64,000 bases of DNA from Chaunax sp. Z400 (GCA_037577475.1 CM075193.1:5300685-5364684); one strand, 5' to 3'; counted from the first letter of the stretch, positions 1-12,824 are shown. Numbers and translations: made by a program. The notes: generated by a model from the letters alone, not told the origin.

Positions 1-37
1 AATAATAATAATAATAATTAATAATATTTTTTTTTAA
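1..37. repeat. (AAT)n microsatellite, partial
   Basis: The window opens inside a run of AAT/ATA units that decays into a T-run. The array probably continues to the left of the window. Confidence 0.85.
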
Positions 38-1200
38 ATTATATTGGCGCTTTTTAAGGCACAATTTGAGACATTGATATAATTCAAACTGTGTGTGTTT
101 GTTACGGTGTGATATGGGCCCTCAGCTATACCACATCCCTCTTCAACACACGCTCGCTCTGCGTCAGGGGCCACCTTTGTTGACCCGCTTATCTAAACTT
201 CAGCAGCTCCGCTCCGTCCTGGGGCCAAACTCTCCAAACCATCACAGCTCCTCAACCGTTCGATTATTCCTTAAATATTTGGCCAGTTTGGACACTTTGG
301 ACGTGAGCCCCGCGCTGCGTGAAACATTTAGTCTGCAATGTGAAATGATTATCCGTCACTGAAAAGATAGTCAGTCTGATCGAGTGACCCCACTGACCCC
401 AAACCTCTAATCTGCAATTAGTAGGTATAATTACGTCCGCTGACACCACTAATTTGAATAGTGGCTGAGGGAGGAAAGACAGGCTTTGTGCTGGAGGTAA
501 AAGTCAGTTATTGATCGAGCTGAAATCTCTTTGGTTGGGAGAAGTCGCGTTTTAAAGGGTGGCTTTGGATGGGCTGTTGTCCGTGGAGGGATCTTTGGAT
601 GCTTTATTTCACCTCGTCAGGGTAAAAATAAAGGCTCCCGGAGGTGGCACCTGCAGGCCGACCCTTCCACAAACCGACGTCAGCTCTAACTCGATCTGTC
701 CTGTTTCACAAATTGCCTCTGAAATTGATCCTTGAAACGAGAGAATGAACCCAACACAGTTCTCTTGGCATTGACATAAGGTGCAGCGATAAATGTACAA
801 GACTAATGAGCAATTACCATACAATCACCCTTCAAATAGCTTACATAATAATAAATTAAACATCGGAGCCTCGGACTCAGTTTCTGTCTTCATTATTAAT
901 AACGAGGGAGGGGCGTTTTTGCAGCCGCGATGTACTCTGGTGATTATGTTTTCCAAACGCAGCAATTTCCAATTTGCCATGGGTGCAGTCAGCACTTATT
1001 GACTCGGGCTGACGTGAAGCGGCTGCGCAAAAATTATTTTGATTGCGTGTTCTCCTTTTCACTGATTTTATTTTATTTCTAATTTTGATTTTTGAAGCAG
1101 ATGTGGCGTTTAAAGGATTACACACACTCAGCGGCACAGCGGTTTTTAGGCTATGCTGCGTTCAGGGGCATAAAACCGTTCTATAAATAGTGTCAGATAA
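38..1200. other. Non-coding spacer, possibly enhancer-like
   Basis: No gene is visible; open frames here are short and overlap on both strands without splice structure. The part from about 660 to 1140 is single-copy in appearance, with ATTA words and balanced composition, and could be a conserved non-coding element. That is inference from texture only. Confidence 0.4.
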
Positions 1201-1204
1201 TCGG

Positions 1205-1905
1205 TTGTAGTTAATATACCGTCTAAAAAAAGAAAGACTTTATATATTTAAGTTTTCCATGTTAATGGCAATTTTTGTTAATTACAAACTTGAGAAAAAA
1301 TTAAATTTTCAAAAAAATGAAAAATAAAAAAAATTCTAAAATTCCCAAAATATCAATATCTAGTACATGGGAGGTGTGTACATAAACTTTTGCCAAAAAA
1401 ATGTTGAACAGTAGGAACCGTTACGTGAGACTGAACCTAAATTCAAAATGTAACCATCGAAATAAAAAAATAAAAACAATAAAAATTTCTGAATAGCAAA
1501 AGGCACCACTCCATATTTGGTTGTTTGTTTGTGTATAAGCAAAACAAAAAAATATTGAATGGTGTTAGAGATCTGCTCCTAAAACAAAACTCACTCTCAA
1601 GAGCTTAAAGTCAATTTATAACATGGAAATAAAAAATTAAAAAAAAGATAAAAAACTCCCTAAATAGCAAAACGCACCACTTCCTGTTATGACTGATGTA
1701 TGTTGAAATTTTTGTGAAAAATATAAATTTTTGACTTATCTTCTCGAAAGTAAACTTGACTGACAGACAGACAGGATGGACAGAGAGACGGAACTCATTC
1801 CTATATCTTCCACTATGTTGGTAGCAGGGATCATAAATTAATAATAATAAAGGGGATAATATAGTGGATAATAAACTAAAATCATGTTTAAAGTGAAAAA
1901 GTGAC
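1205..1905. repeat. AT-rich dispersed repeat with GACAGACAGA core
   Basis: The segment holds two parallel stretches (about 1360-1540 and 1560-1720), each carrying 'aatagcaaaa(g/c)gcaccact' in an A-rich context. They are followed by a gacagacagacaggatggac motif and 'ggaactcattcctatatctt' (1760-1812). Such short GACAGACAGACA cores followed by 'cctatat' are common in dispersed non-autonomous repeats of fish and invertebrates. A related fragment lies at 9945-10025. Family name not assigned. Confidence 0.5.
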
Positions 1906-1933
1906 AAATAATGGCAGTGATGTTCAATTTAAA

Positions 1934-2027
1934 GCAACTGGACTTCTTTCTTTTTTTTTTTTTTTTTACCTCTCATGCAAGAGGCTTCTTTAGAACTGAG
2001 GTGACACCAAAGAAGAAGTCCAGTTGC
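1934..2027. repeat. Inverted repeat, MITE-like fragment
   Basis: The left arm at 1934-1953 (gcaactggacttctttcttt) is the reverse complement of the right arm at 2009-2027, with one base difference. A T-run and 'acctctcatgcaagaggctt' lie between them. That internal wording is typical of a short inverted-repeat element common in teleosts. Confidence 0.65.
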
Positions 2028-2114
2028 CTTCTGTTGAGGCCTTTAGGAGCACGATGTCCCGTCATCCCACAGAAATGTTAAATTATTTGCTGCCCCTGCC
2101 CTGATTAGGTTCCT

Positions 2115-2490
2115 AAATGTGGCCTCTGCTAAGGAAGTTATGTTTTTGCCACGTTTCTTTGTCTGTTAGCAGGATTACTTAAAAGTTAAGAAGAGATGTT
2201 GATCAGAATCTTTGGAGAGGTCGGCTATGTCTCGAGGAATAATCCATTAGATTTGGTCGCGATGCGGATCATCATCCGGATCCAGAATTTTCTTTCAAGG
2301 ATTCTCTACCATTGCAGGATAGGGACAATAAATGTTTTGCTTGTAACTTCATAGATGATGCAGACAATGTTTGGGCAAAAATTACACGATGACATCCTTG
2401 TAAGATCTATCACACATGAAAATATGATCTGGATCTGAATAATACATTTATAAAAGCTCATGGAAAATTCACTACTGTGAGAAAACAAAT
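2115..2490 (+). repeat. Copy of the 'cctccgcc...ggcggagg' dispersed family
   Basis: The left end reads cctctgctaaggaagttatg. It is followed by 'gtctgttagcaggattact' and a run of 'ggatcatcatccggatcc' and 'gatctggatctgaat' wording. The same elements recur elsewhere in the window (4917, 16921, 19440, 27141, 50870, 60885, 62740). This is a decayed copy whose right terminus is not recognisable. Confidence 0.65.
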
Positions 2491-4580
2491 AATGATGTTG
2501 CAGACTTATAACTAAGATCAGACTGTAGCTGAAACTGTTCTCATTCGGTTTGGTGTCAAATTTGATGGATCTTCAAAAGTCACTGAGCTACTGAAAAAAC
2601 CCAAAACCACCATTAGTGAAATATTGTTCAATCAGTTTTGATAGTTTTATGAGGCAGATGCCAATGTGATTCAAATTCTAAGGCTTACTTTTCCTGGTCA
2701 AGGAGTCTTATAATGAGAGTCAAACTATCATGGAACTATTGCTTTTAGGTGCAGGGACATAACGGGGAATCTGAGCTGTCTTGGCAGAAGTTTGTTCTCT
2801 GAGTGATGTCTAGTTTTCTCTTTTATTATTCCTTTCATCCCGATACATTGAGAGCAGGGTTACAGCTTGTGGACACAGACACCAAACGCCTGGCATCATA
2901 ATGTAATTCTGAACAGATAGACTGACATCCATTCAGTTTCATGCAGCAGGTTTTGGTGCTGCACTGAGACAGAGGATGAAGATGAGATGTTGTAAACTTG
3001 TGACAAAAGGCTATTTCACCATGAAATATTCATCGAGAGCTGCGATTCAGAAACACTAAACTTTTTCCACCTGCACAGATGCCTCTTTCTCCTCCTTTCA
3101 GGCTTCCTCGTAGCCTCCATCCCATAATGCTCTGCACTATCCACAGACACCTCCACCATCTGTCTGAACTCAGCCTGATCTGTGCTGTAACAACACTGCA
3201 CAGGCGTAGCTCAGTCTGGGAAGCCTCAGACAGTTTAGCCGTTTTATTCCTCTTCTTTTTTCATTGGCTGCAACAGTAAACTTTTTTTTTTTCTTTTTTC
3301 AGTGCACTAATATTCTTATGAATTGCTGCCAGCTCAAAGATTCCTAAGGTTTATTTTCTTTAATGATAGGGGGAATTTAGGCTGTAATGTGATGCTGTTT
3401 CATTTGCATATAAGTGTTTCCCAAATATCCACCAGCTCTGAAGAGAGCAATTGTCGACCCCCTGTCCGCTCAAGTTCAGAACTCCAAACAATTTATAGGT
3501 CGTATCTGCAACCAGCATTCCCCTTAGTGCGCTAATGTGTAACATATGGCGGACTGTACACCTGATAAAATACCTCAGGGGCCCTGCAGTTTGGAAAATC
3601 CTCAATTCGCTCCCTAAATAAAACAATGGCCTAACTAAATATATCACATGTGCCTGCTGAACTAGTATGCGTCTCTTGACCTGCGAGTCCCCCTCCCACA
3701 TCACCAGCACTGACTCAGTCAGGGCACAACAAGCAGGCACTTTTAAAATGAATCCCTCAGATTTGAGAAGCTCCTGTTTTTACCTGTCGCTGGCTGGACA
3801 GCCTGTAGGAGCACAGCTTGTTGAGGCTTCACTGCTTGTGCTGGTCCACGTCTGGATAAGATCACATCCAATGAAATTAGCGCACATCTAAAAAGTTTTA
3901 TTTCTTTTTAGGCGCTTCGTCTCTCAGAGTGCTGTAAGCATGGCTTCAATTAGAGCTGAAATGTAATATAGCTGCTAGTGTGTGGAGTATTGAACAGACA
4001 GGTGAAATTGTGGGCACCTGTTGCACCCATATGAACTTCACCATGTCTTCTCGTCCTGGTCGCTGGGAGGGAGAAAAATCTGACCCCCTCCCCTTAAAAA
4101 AAAGCTTGAAATATCAAATTTCTGTTGGCTGAGTCTGACGGCTGTTGAGTGCTTAGTGTCTGGAAAGTGTGGCAGCATAACATAGAGGTGGGCTTTTTGG
4201 ACAGGGGCTCCTTTTATAGTGGATGGTGCTTCGCATTTCCTTCGTCTTCTGTCGACATGAGAGTCAAATGAGCCAGTGACACATATTTAAAATGTAGTTG
4301 CTGATCTTTTGATGTTTCTTTAAGTGCTTTAAAGTAAATGTGCTGACTAAGTGAAACATAAAAACACCTCTATCATAAACTATGCTCATTTCATAACCTT
4401 TCATATTCTTATCGTTTTGTTCTCTGCTCTACGCATGACTTTGCTGAAAGCGTTGCTTTTATTCCTTTGTAAATGATGCAATGCAAACTGATCTTTAATG
4501 AGATCTCATTATATAAATTATTCAGTACATAAATGTTTTTATATACTTTATCACAAATTACACTTTCACAATTTGTCTGT
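2491..4580. other. Non-coding spacer
   Basis: No gene is seen. A 126-codon minus-strand open frame at 3360-3740 and overlapping plus-strand frames show no splice signals, domains or codon bias, and are taken as chance. There is a T-rich tract at about 3283-3300. The segment 3900-4260 is single-copy in texture. Confidence 0.5.
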
Positions 4581-4589
4581 CTTCATATA

Positions 4590-5165
4590 TATTTACCTCA
4601 AGCCATTTGCTGTTTGCCTGTTTCTTAGTTGGGAGAATATCTCAAAAAGTTCTTTATGGAATTCCATCAAACTTTATAGAGAGAAGTTAATATGAATGGG
4701 GAAGAGGAGGATCAGGATGAAGGTGCAGATGTGGGAATTTGTTTGACATTTTCTTTAACATTTTGAGTTGAAAGACAGGCAGTTTTTCAACAAGTAATAA
4801 TAATGATGAAAACAGTTTGATGATGTTAGATTTTAGTATTTAAAATGTGAATGTGTATAAATATGTATATTGTTGGTCACTCTAATGTCTTCATAACTGT
4901 CTTATCCTGTCCTCATATTTACCTCCACCATGAGGTTCTGTTTTCACCTCCGTTTGTCTGTGTTTGATAAGTAGTTACTGAATATCTCTCAAAGTTCTCA
5001 ATGAATTCCAAAATACAGTATTTTTTTAAAGAGGTGGTGCCTGGAATGGAAAATAGGGTGATTAAATTCTGAGGTCGATTCAGATCAGGATACATATCTG
5101 GGAAACTTTTTGCAGCCTTGTTGGAGGTATGCGCCTTCTGAGTGCCTTTCTTATTTTACATTATA
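4590..5165 (+). repeat. Two partial copies of the 'cctccgcc...ggcggagg' family
   Basis: A fragment at 4590-4690 (tacctcaagccatttgctgt, then 'ggaattccatcaaac') precedes a fuller copy at about 4800-5160. The fuller copy carries the family's left end (tacctccaccatgaggttct at 4920) and its right end (ccttgttggaggtatgcgcc near 5117, then 'tgagtgcctttc'). The preceding 'cactctaatgtcttcataact' at 4878-4898 recurs at about 62921-62940. All positions are decayed. Confidence 0.65.
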
Positions 5166-5639
5166 GCAGCATGTATGGACCACAGATCCAAACCACAGAA
5201 TTTATAAATTTAACTTGTTTGCAATCTCCCAGCCCAAATGCACCTTTGATAATCTCATAATAATGTCCATGAAACTATTGTGCAAAGTTAAAAATCACTT
5301 TTATGAGAGGATTGAGCAAATACTCAGCTGAAATCAGACAATGAACTTTTTTTTGAGTATCATCCGAGTAAAATCTGTCAATATCTACTCATTGGGCAGC
5401 TGAAGTTTATTATAAATTTGAATATTCTGTTTATTCTATACATGGTTCTGATCTGATGCTCAATTCCGAAGATCTTTTGACAATACTGCAGTTTTCTAGT
5501 AATAAATACAGCAACTCATATAAATGTCAGGCTTAAACTAGAGTGGCACTGAGTAGAGTTCATACTTTCACCAAAACAGAATAATTTATATGACCCATGT
5601 CCACCTGCAAAGTTTCCTGACAGTTCAGAAGCTTTCGTG

Positions 5640-5932
5640 TAATTAGGGAAAATTCTGGAAAAACACCTTATCTATAAATCTAAAAGAAAGTGGAAAAAAA
5701 TTCCTGGATCCATCCCTTTATCTGGAACTGCACCAAAATGAAATATTTTTTTCCTGCCAATTGCCCCATCCTCCCAAGTTTTGTGTAATATTGTCCATTA
5801 GTTTTTCAGTATTCCTGTTAACAAACCAACCAACTAACCAACCAACCAATCAACCAACCAACCAACCAATCAACTAATCAACCAACCAACCAACAGACAC
5901 AGGTGAAATTGACCTCCTTGGCGGAGGTAATT
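5640..5932 (-). repeat. Family copy with internal (CCAA)n tract
   Basis: The segment has 'ttcctggatccatcccttta' (5700-5719) and ends in cttggcggaggtaattag. The region 5820-5895 is a CCAA/TCAA tetranucleotide run, the complement of the TTGGTTGG stretch often seen inside this family. Orientation is uncertain because both ends of the family carry similar inverted words. Confidence 0.55.
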
Positions 5933-8130
5933 AGCCACTTCCAGTTAGTCCCACCCAGATCTGTTTAAAGAACCTCCCACTTCTGGTTTGAGCCTATAGT
6001 TCTCTGAATGAGCTATATTTTGAGTACTATTAACTTGGTTGAACAGATACAGATACAGTTCAGTGCAGCACAGTAACTGCTTATCCCTAATATCTGACAA
6101 CACGTTCCATGAAGCGGTGCCATTTCACCATTTTAATTTTCCTTCAACAAAAAACTGGAATCAAAAACAACAATGGCAACAATTGAGCTTTAACGATGAA
6201 GGAAAATATAAAAATGTTCATAATACATGTTTTCAATGCTGATCTATGTAATGATGGAAATTCGCTATGTTAAGACTGAAAAAACTATAAAATACCAAGA
6301 CACTGCAGAAAAAAAAATGCTAAAATGGAAAAGCACCTTACTGCATACATATGGAAACCTTTATATCTTTTTATAAACTTTTATACATTTAAAATATTGA
6401 CTAGTGTTTTAAATTAAGATCTATTTCTACATTTGAATGATAAAACATAACACTGGGGTTATTTGTGGAATTGATGCCTTGCCTTCATTATACTCTCCCC
6501 CCCCACACAACAGATACTTGGTTGGTTTTCGACATGACTAATATTCAGAGGGAATATTTGCTGAGCATGCACATCTCTTGTATGCAGGCCTATGCATTTT
6601 GTGGGTAACTCTGAATTGTCTGCTCTTCCTAGTAGAAAAATACTGTTTGACAAAATAATTTCTTTTGGGTTGTGGCTACAAATATTTTGATTCTATTTTC
6701 AACCTAACTAAACAAGTGGGTTTGCCTCTAGAGACCGATTAAAGCAAGTAGAGATGAAGCACAAGTTGATCCAAAATATTTACGTAATATAGAGAATGTG
6801 AGGCTGGAAAACGGTTTATGTTTACGTCTTTCTCTTGGATGCAGATGTTCTTGAATTCCCTGTCGTACAAACGTGTCGCCATGTGATCAAAATGTATTAC
6901 AGGGAGCCATACAGTCTGCTGATGTGTCTAACATGTTTAAGAGAAGTAAACTTCTTTTCAGCACGACTCTTTGGAGAGTTAGAGCGCTGCTGGACAGGTG
7001 GTGTAAATGATTGGTGGTTGTAATTCAGGTTGTGACATCTATTATGGGTCAGTGGACACCCTAACACCTCCACGGAGAAACAAACTCAAATTATACTCGC
7101 TAATCATTCACTCATCGTGTTCTTCCTCCACGCCGCAGAGCTTAGCCATTGAAGGAGGGTGATGCTAACATTGTCTAATGATCTCAAGTAGAGTCTCTGA
7201 GAGCAGCCTTCTAATTAATATCAAGCAGAACGTCTTGCAGAGGGTTTAGTGAGTTTAAGGTGAAATAATTACTCCTCTAGCAGCAGCAGCACTCCTCATA
7301 CACTTTGAAGTTCCACCAGCGATGGCTGGGAACTCTCCAACATCGACGTTTGTGCAGCGCTCCATTGTGCATCAGCAGTAACTGAGAAGCACTCTTCTTC
7401 AGCTGACTCTAACTGGCAGGGATGAAGAGCTGTCTGCCATGCCATGCAGTGTGAATGTAACTCATGAAACATGTGCATCATTCTCAGTGTGATGATTCTG
7501 GACAGAAAATACTTAAATAAGAAGAAACAGGTGCAACACTGTGTAGAATACATAAATGGAGCGAAGCCTGCAAGCTAGTTCATGCAGTCAAGTCAAGGTG
7601 CACTGCTGTCTACGGACACACATCACATCACATGCCTCATTCTACCCTCCCTGTTTAACCTGCAACCATTTCCCATCTCTCCCTTTGCACATCAGTTCCT
7701 CTGCTTTCCTGTATTGCTGCCTTCGCTTTCAGCCCCACCGCTACCCCAGCCTCCACCTGCAGGATCCAGTGAAGGGTTCGAGACTCCCCAATATCCCTAT
7801 GTAAACATATCTGCGGGGAGTGATGAGGTCAGAGCGGAGGCGCCAAACTTCAACTATGTTCTGCTGCTCTAATAAACATTTGAAAATCATGAGTTGCCTG
7901 ACTGAAATGAAGTAATTGTAACATATTTCAAGTCCAATTACTGCAAAAGCAAAAGTGGCAGCACATGGTCTTGTTGCAGCTTCTGAAGCCTCCTGTCCCC
8001 ATGAGGCAGTGCCATGTGTTTATAAGTGAGGTATAATAGCAGGGTGTGTAAGTGCTGCAGGTTATTTTGTATTTGGAGGTGAGGACATGGCAACTAAGAC
8101 CACTTCACACATGAAAGGAAGCAGTGGGTC
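5933..8130. other. Non-coding spacer
   Basis: No gene or clear repeat. Short open frames at 6039, 6459, 6835, 7296 and 7556 are mutually overlapping and lack structure. The part from 6680 to 7270 is single-copy in texture with several AT-rich words, and may contain regulatory sequence. Confidence 0.45.
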
Positions 8131-8134
8131 CATT

Positions 8135-9000
8135 TAATTCTCTGTGCCTCTCTTACCCTGGATCCTGCTGTCCTTTAAGCAGGACTCCAGAGGCTAGTTA
8201 AAAAGGTGTCTGATTCTCACCGTGGATCTAATTAGATCTCTGACTGAGGTCTTAACTTCTCCTTGGAAAAAAGAAATGGATGGAGGAATAAGGTGCTAAA
8301 GCCCCTTCCCCTCGCCTCCACTGCACCTTGGCCCTCGCTGTCCCTCGCTCCCCCCTTTACTGGAGAAAAACAAAGTCCTGCAGGCTAATGAAGTTTGTAA
8401 TTAAGGAGATTCTGTCAGGCTGAATGAGTAATTAGGACGTGGTTTCTCAGGGGTGTTAATGGTGGTCAGGCAGAGCACAGGCTGTGCATATACGGCCAAA
8501 GAGAGCTCCCTTTCATAGCTCGCCAGGAAACCAAAGGGAGAGAGGAGGGCTTGTTTTTAATTTATGTTTAAGATTTCCAATGTCATTTAAAATCAGCTGC
8601 AGCAGATTTACTACAGTTTGCACGTTAATATGGAAAACAATACTACATTTGTTAATTTGCTATAGATTTCTGATGTGTTGTGAAATCAGATATAATTTGA
8701 GCAAAACGGCTGAGGGATAGGACCACGCTCTGTTCTCCGCCAAGACATCTCCATTCTAATTATCACATTTACTTCAGATTGGTTGACTGTGCTGCTGATA
8801 AAGAAAGTTCACCTGGCCTCAATTAACTATATTTATCTCAGATTATCCCTCCATGAGATTTCTGCTGTGGCAAAAAGATTAGTGCTATTAAGAGTCACAT
8901 ATGCAGGATGAATACATTTTCAGACAAAGTGACATCTCTTAAGGATGAGAAATTAAATCAATGAAATGGGGAATCAAAAGGAAGTCTTCTCGGGATTATC
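8135..9000. promoter_or_regulatory. Candidate conserved non-coding (enhancer-like) block
   Basis: Single-copy sequence without stops pattern or repeats, with many homeodomain-like words: 'ctaattag' (8228), 'gtaattaagg' (8398), 'gtaattagg' (8427), 'caattaact' (8820). C-rich stretches lie between them. This mixture is typical of developmental enhancers in vertebrate gene deserts. The call is inference; cross-species alignment would decide it. Confidence 0.35.
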
Positions 9001-9524
9001 TGGCAACGCACTTTTTTTTTTCTTCTATTGTAATATCACAGTTTACATCCACTGATATGCACTTTTCATTTGGACAACAAATTGAAAATTAAATTTTCTA
9101 ATTGTTTAACTCTTATCTAATGTTAGAGCTAGAATCACATTTGTTCAGCAGAGAAAAAGTGGTGAAATTTACTTTGCTATTTGGATTTGCGTTGATCTAC
9201 AGCTGGTGTTTTCCAACACTGAGGCAGACACTGTGATTTTAGAAATGTTTCATTGATTTGTTGATTTTGCTGAGAGAATTGGAGGCATGCTAAGTCTTAT
9301 TGTATGGATTTTACATTGCTAACTTGATTATTATTATTATTATTGCACTCTAATAACCTTTTTCTTTCCCTCCTCTGTCCTGCTTTTTCATTTCTGTGGA
9401 ATTGCTTCCAGCCATAGACGACACTTTATGTTATCTTCTACATTAATTGCCGGCTAACGTTATTCATAGCCAAATTAGCCTACTCAGGTGCACACACGTC
9501 TGATCAATAAATACAATAACCTTT

Positions 9525-9610
9525 TTATTTTAATTTATTAATCCTTTAGCCAGGAAGGTCTCATTGAGATACAGGATCTCTTTTTCTTGGGAGTTTTCTT
9601 CAGTACATGA
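9525..9610 (+). repeat. Fragment of a 'ccaggaaggtctcattgaga' repeat
   Basis: A stretch reading 'ctttagccaggaaggtctca', then 'tgagatacaggatctctttt', matches the wording of a common teleost dispersed element. Only about 85 bp are recognisable. Confidence 0.55.
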
Positions 9611-9671
9611 CTAACAACAAGTTATTCAGTTGCTGTTTGATACTTTATTGAGCAGCATTTAGCATTAGCAT

Positions 9672-9691
9672 TTATATATATATATATATAA
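9672..9691. repeat. (TA)n microsatellite
   Basis: Ten TA units, uninterrupted. Confidence 0.9.
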
Positions 9692-9944
9692 TCAATGTAT
9701 TTTGATATGGTGTATCCTCCATTCCTTTGGTGAATAGTAATAATTGTAATTGTATTTGTATATTGTTTGTTTTGTATATATATGGAGTAGATGACCAACC
9801 TTCAGACACATCTTAAAAATCATGTTTCCATAGAAACAAGAAAAAATAAAGCAAATTCAAAATATTAAAAGGCACAACTGCTTATCATGTTACAATATGT
9901 GTAAAGTCTGGTAGAGCTAACATGTGTAGTTTGTGAAATTTAAT

Positions 9945-10025
9945 TCTGGACGGACGGATGGCCAGACGGACAAACTGACGACTTTATCCCCACGTCATTT
10001 TTAGGCTGATAAAACAGCACAAAAT
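9945..10025. repeat. GGACGGACGGATGG-type repeat fragment
   Basis: The stretch ggacggacggatggccagac is followed by 'ggacaaactgacgactttat' and a short tail. It resembles the GACAGACAGACA core at 1760-1800 and is probably the same class of dispersed repeat. Confidence 0.45.
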
Positions 10026-10174
10026 CGACTCGTGGCTCTGCTTCAGCTGTGAGAGCCTGATGACGGCCGACCCAAAGCTTTCTGACATACAGAAATTCAT
10101 TTGCCCGTCCCAGCAGCCGGTCAGGAGCAGTTGACTGTGTTTACTCCTCTAACCTTTACATTCTCGAAAATCAT

Positions 10175-10310
10175 TTACACTGTTTAGACTGGGAAGTGTC
10201 CCGCTGCAAGGCACAACACCTGGGCTTTGAACCCATGACCTCACATCTGAGTGCTCTGCAGGAGCTCCTGCTGCCTCCCGGTCAGCTGGAGGATCAGTGT
10301 GGACAGACTG
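10175..10310 (-). repeat. tRNA-derived SINE remnant
   Basis: Read on the minus strand, the segment has a polymerase III B-box-like word (gggttcaaagccc, around 10223-10235). It is followed by 'gtgttgtgccttgcagcggg' and 'gacacttccc', which resembles the 'ccttgggcaagacactt' tail that follows the tRNA head in several fish SINEs. The A-box side is too decayed to fold. It is not a functional tRNA. Confidence 0.4.
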
Positions 10311-10779
10311 GCCCAAAACTCTTCATTTCCTGTTTTGCCTGCAACAAATCCTTGCCAAACTACAATAAAGCTACCTGTGTTACAAGCAATGCAATCAACA
10401 TAACTAAGGTATGAAATGTGTGACGTTTTTATGCAAATTCACCAACTGGTTTTGGAAGAAAGGGGCCAAATAACAAGGAGATGTTTCTATACATTAAAAC
10501 ATGAAGAGGTTTTAAAGTGATTTTGTTCTTCACAGTGTTTCCCATTTATTACCACTTTATGTTTTCTTAGGATTGCCCCCATAAGACCTGATAGACTTGG
10601 GCTGCAGACTCATTAGAGGATAAATAGAACAGGTGTTTGTCAGCTCCAGGCAGACCTACGTGGACGAGGCCTTTTCATGTCGGCTGCTTCCTCACACATT
10701 AGTCTTCAGCCAAATTGCTCCGAGTGGAGGCTTTGCCCGGCCCATCCCTCATCGTCCACCCTGACCTCTCTCTCCCCCA

Positions 10780-11220
10780 CGCTGCAGGCAGGACTGAGAT
10801 TAAAAAAAAAAAAAGAAACAGCTCTAGGAATCCTAAATATTAGTGGTTGTAAATCAGCCCCCAGTGGCCTATGAATAGCAATTATCTTTTTTTGCGCTAA
10901 TAAATCCCCCCCAGGCACAGATAAGATGGTTTCCCTTCCTAACCTACAGTGAAAACAGCTAACTATTGAGCAAGCAAAAATAGGAGGAGTGCAGCAGAAA
11001 AATGAGGGCTCTTTAGCTGGAGATTACACTCAGTCATAAGAGGAAATATGGAGCCTTTTGTGCTGGTGGTGCGCAATATATCATGTATGAACTGAGAGGG
11101 GGACGACAAGTGATCACAGGACTTTGGGAATTCAGATGATATCAGGAAGTAAGCTCTTATCGGGCTTATCAATACCTGCAAAAAATGATTCACTCCAGTG
11201 CACAGTGACTTCAGCTAGTA
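10780..11220. promoter_or_regulatory. Candidate conserved non-coding block
   Basis: Repeat-free sequence apart from a short A-run at 10801-10814. It contains 'cctaaatattagtggttgta', 'tgaatagcaattatc' and 'gcgctaataaatc'. No coding signal is evident; the overlapping frames on both strands have no splice context. Enhancer-like by texture only. Confidence 0.3.
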
Positions 11221-11559
11221 GAGATTTCTTGACAATGTCACTGGAGGGGGGAGTGGGGCCAATGTCATGAATGCTAGCAAGGTTTTATTGATCTGATGGG
11301 AACATTCTTTGATTTTTATCTATAACATGTCAGTATGGTCAAGGTTTAAGTTCTATAGAGCGCTACTCTCCACGGATTAAACTGGCACTCCTTGAACCAG
11401 AGCTACAAACTAACGCCTCATCTCCGCTTGGTGTTACTGCTGTACCTCTGCACTCCACTGGGATTTATGTGACTTAATGGTCATCATCTATATAGGAGAA
11501 AAACAGCAATCAGCAGCTGTGGGGCTTTTTTTTTCCTCTAGAAGGTGACTGAACCCTTA

Positions 11560-11770
11560 TTCCATGTGAAGACTTAAATTAACCTCATTAAGGGTGCTCT
11601 CGCACCAGATACATAATTATCCCTGAGAGGATACCCAGTGCTAATTCAAATTAGAAAGATAATTAAGCTACTGAGACTGGCCATTGCATCTCCCAGAGCA
11701 CTGGGCACATTATACTGAATTAGTGCCTTTGTTTACAGTCACAACAAGAGCCTTTTACCAGCGTCCATGT
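11560..11770. promoter_or_regulatory. Candidate conserved non-coding element
   Basis: Dense in ATTA/TAATTA words ('acataattatccc', 'gctaattcaaattag', 'gataattaagc', 'tgaattagtgcc') with 'ttaacctcattaagg' at the start. It is single-copy and contains no repeats. One of the best enhancer-like segments in the first 20 kb. Confidence 0.4.
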
Positions 11771-12756
11771 TTGTCAGACGTCCCGTACTACCTGGGTTCA
11801 AGTTTACAGCGCCTCAATTAGTCACTGGCAATGCTCCAGTTTGGGAACATACCTCACACAGGTGTTGGCAGTATAAGAGACATAAGATGAGCAGCGTCAG
11901 GAGAAGAATGACTTCCCGACGTCCCGCCTCGCTGAAAGCAAAGAACCTTGAGTCTGTTCGAGAGAAGAGCCTTTGGGCGGCCATAAAAATTCAATCTAAA
12001 TGACAATTCACCTTTGCAGAGTGCAAGGCATCTGGTCGTCTCTGTAACAAGGCGGTTTAGAGCCCAGCAAAGTCTTAGAACCACTTCAAAGATGCCTTAA
12101 ATGCCTCTTCAAGCTAGAAAAAACATTACTCTCTTTTGCCTTTGCAAACGCTCTGTCAGACAGGAACAATAAAAATGATTTCTACATTCCTCTTTAGATC
12201 ATTTGATACCTATACTTTGGTGTAAAAACCTGCTCCGGTCTGCGCACAACAAACGTACATGTTCATGGGTCAATCTGTCTCTTGGTGCGAGTATATCAGG
12301 AGAATAAGAGGAGTGAGATAAGTACACACAGCTGGATGCATTTTAGAGAACAATTCCCTTTTGTCATAGGAGGAGCACACATTGTGTAATGCTCAAGCGA
12401 CAGTGCTGTTGCATTGGAGGACAACATCACGTTTATGGGAAAATTATTTCAGCTATGCGTAAGAAAATGCAGCAACACAGCTGGCGATGTTGAAAATGTT
12501 TTTGGCCGTGCACAGAGGAGAGTATTCTTTGTTCTTCACCTTCAGGGTTAGAAAGAAGAGGAGCACGCTGCTGGTTGTGCTCCAGCTCTGCCTCCTGTGG
12601 TTTCACGCATAACAACGCTGCATGTGCACGGCTTTGAGTAAGCATTGATTTAAGAGGGTACTTCTTCTTTCCACAGGTTTAGCAAAACAAGCCCCCATGT
12701 TTGGATAGACCCAGTAAGCAGCTCACTGACCTGAGCAATGGGTCAGATTAAGTTAG
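11771..12756. other. Non-coding spacer
   Basis: No gene or repeat recognised. Open frames at 11767-12003 (+) and 11854-12084 (-) overlap each other and lack splice sites. Confidence 0.45.
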
Positions 12757-12824
12757 ACCCCACCTCCCCAACCTCCCCAACCTCCACCCCTCCCTCCTAT
12801 CCTCCCTCCCTTCTTCCCTGCCAG
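12757..12824. repeat. C/T-rich homopyrimidine tract
   Basis: Nearly pure pyrimidine on the plus strand, with a cctccccaa word repeated and then cctccctcc runs. A low-complexity tract of this kind can adopt triplex (H-DNA) structure. Confidence 0.75.

Noticed and set aside
3360..3740. 126-codon minus-strand frame.
   Set aside because: No motif, splice site or codon bias; overlapping plus-strand frames of similar length indicate chance.
5820..5900. CRISPR-like regular repeat.
   Set aside because: It is a (CCAA)n tetranucleotide run inside a dispersed repeat, without spacers; this is vertebrate DNA.
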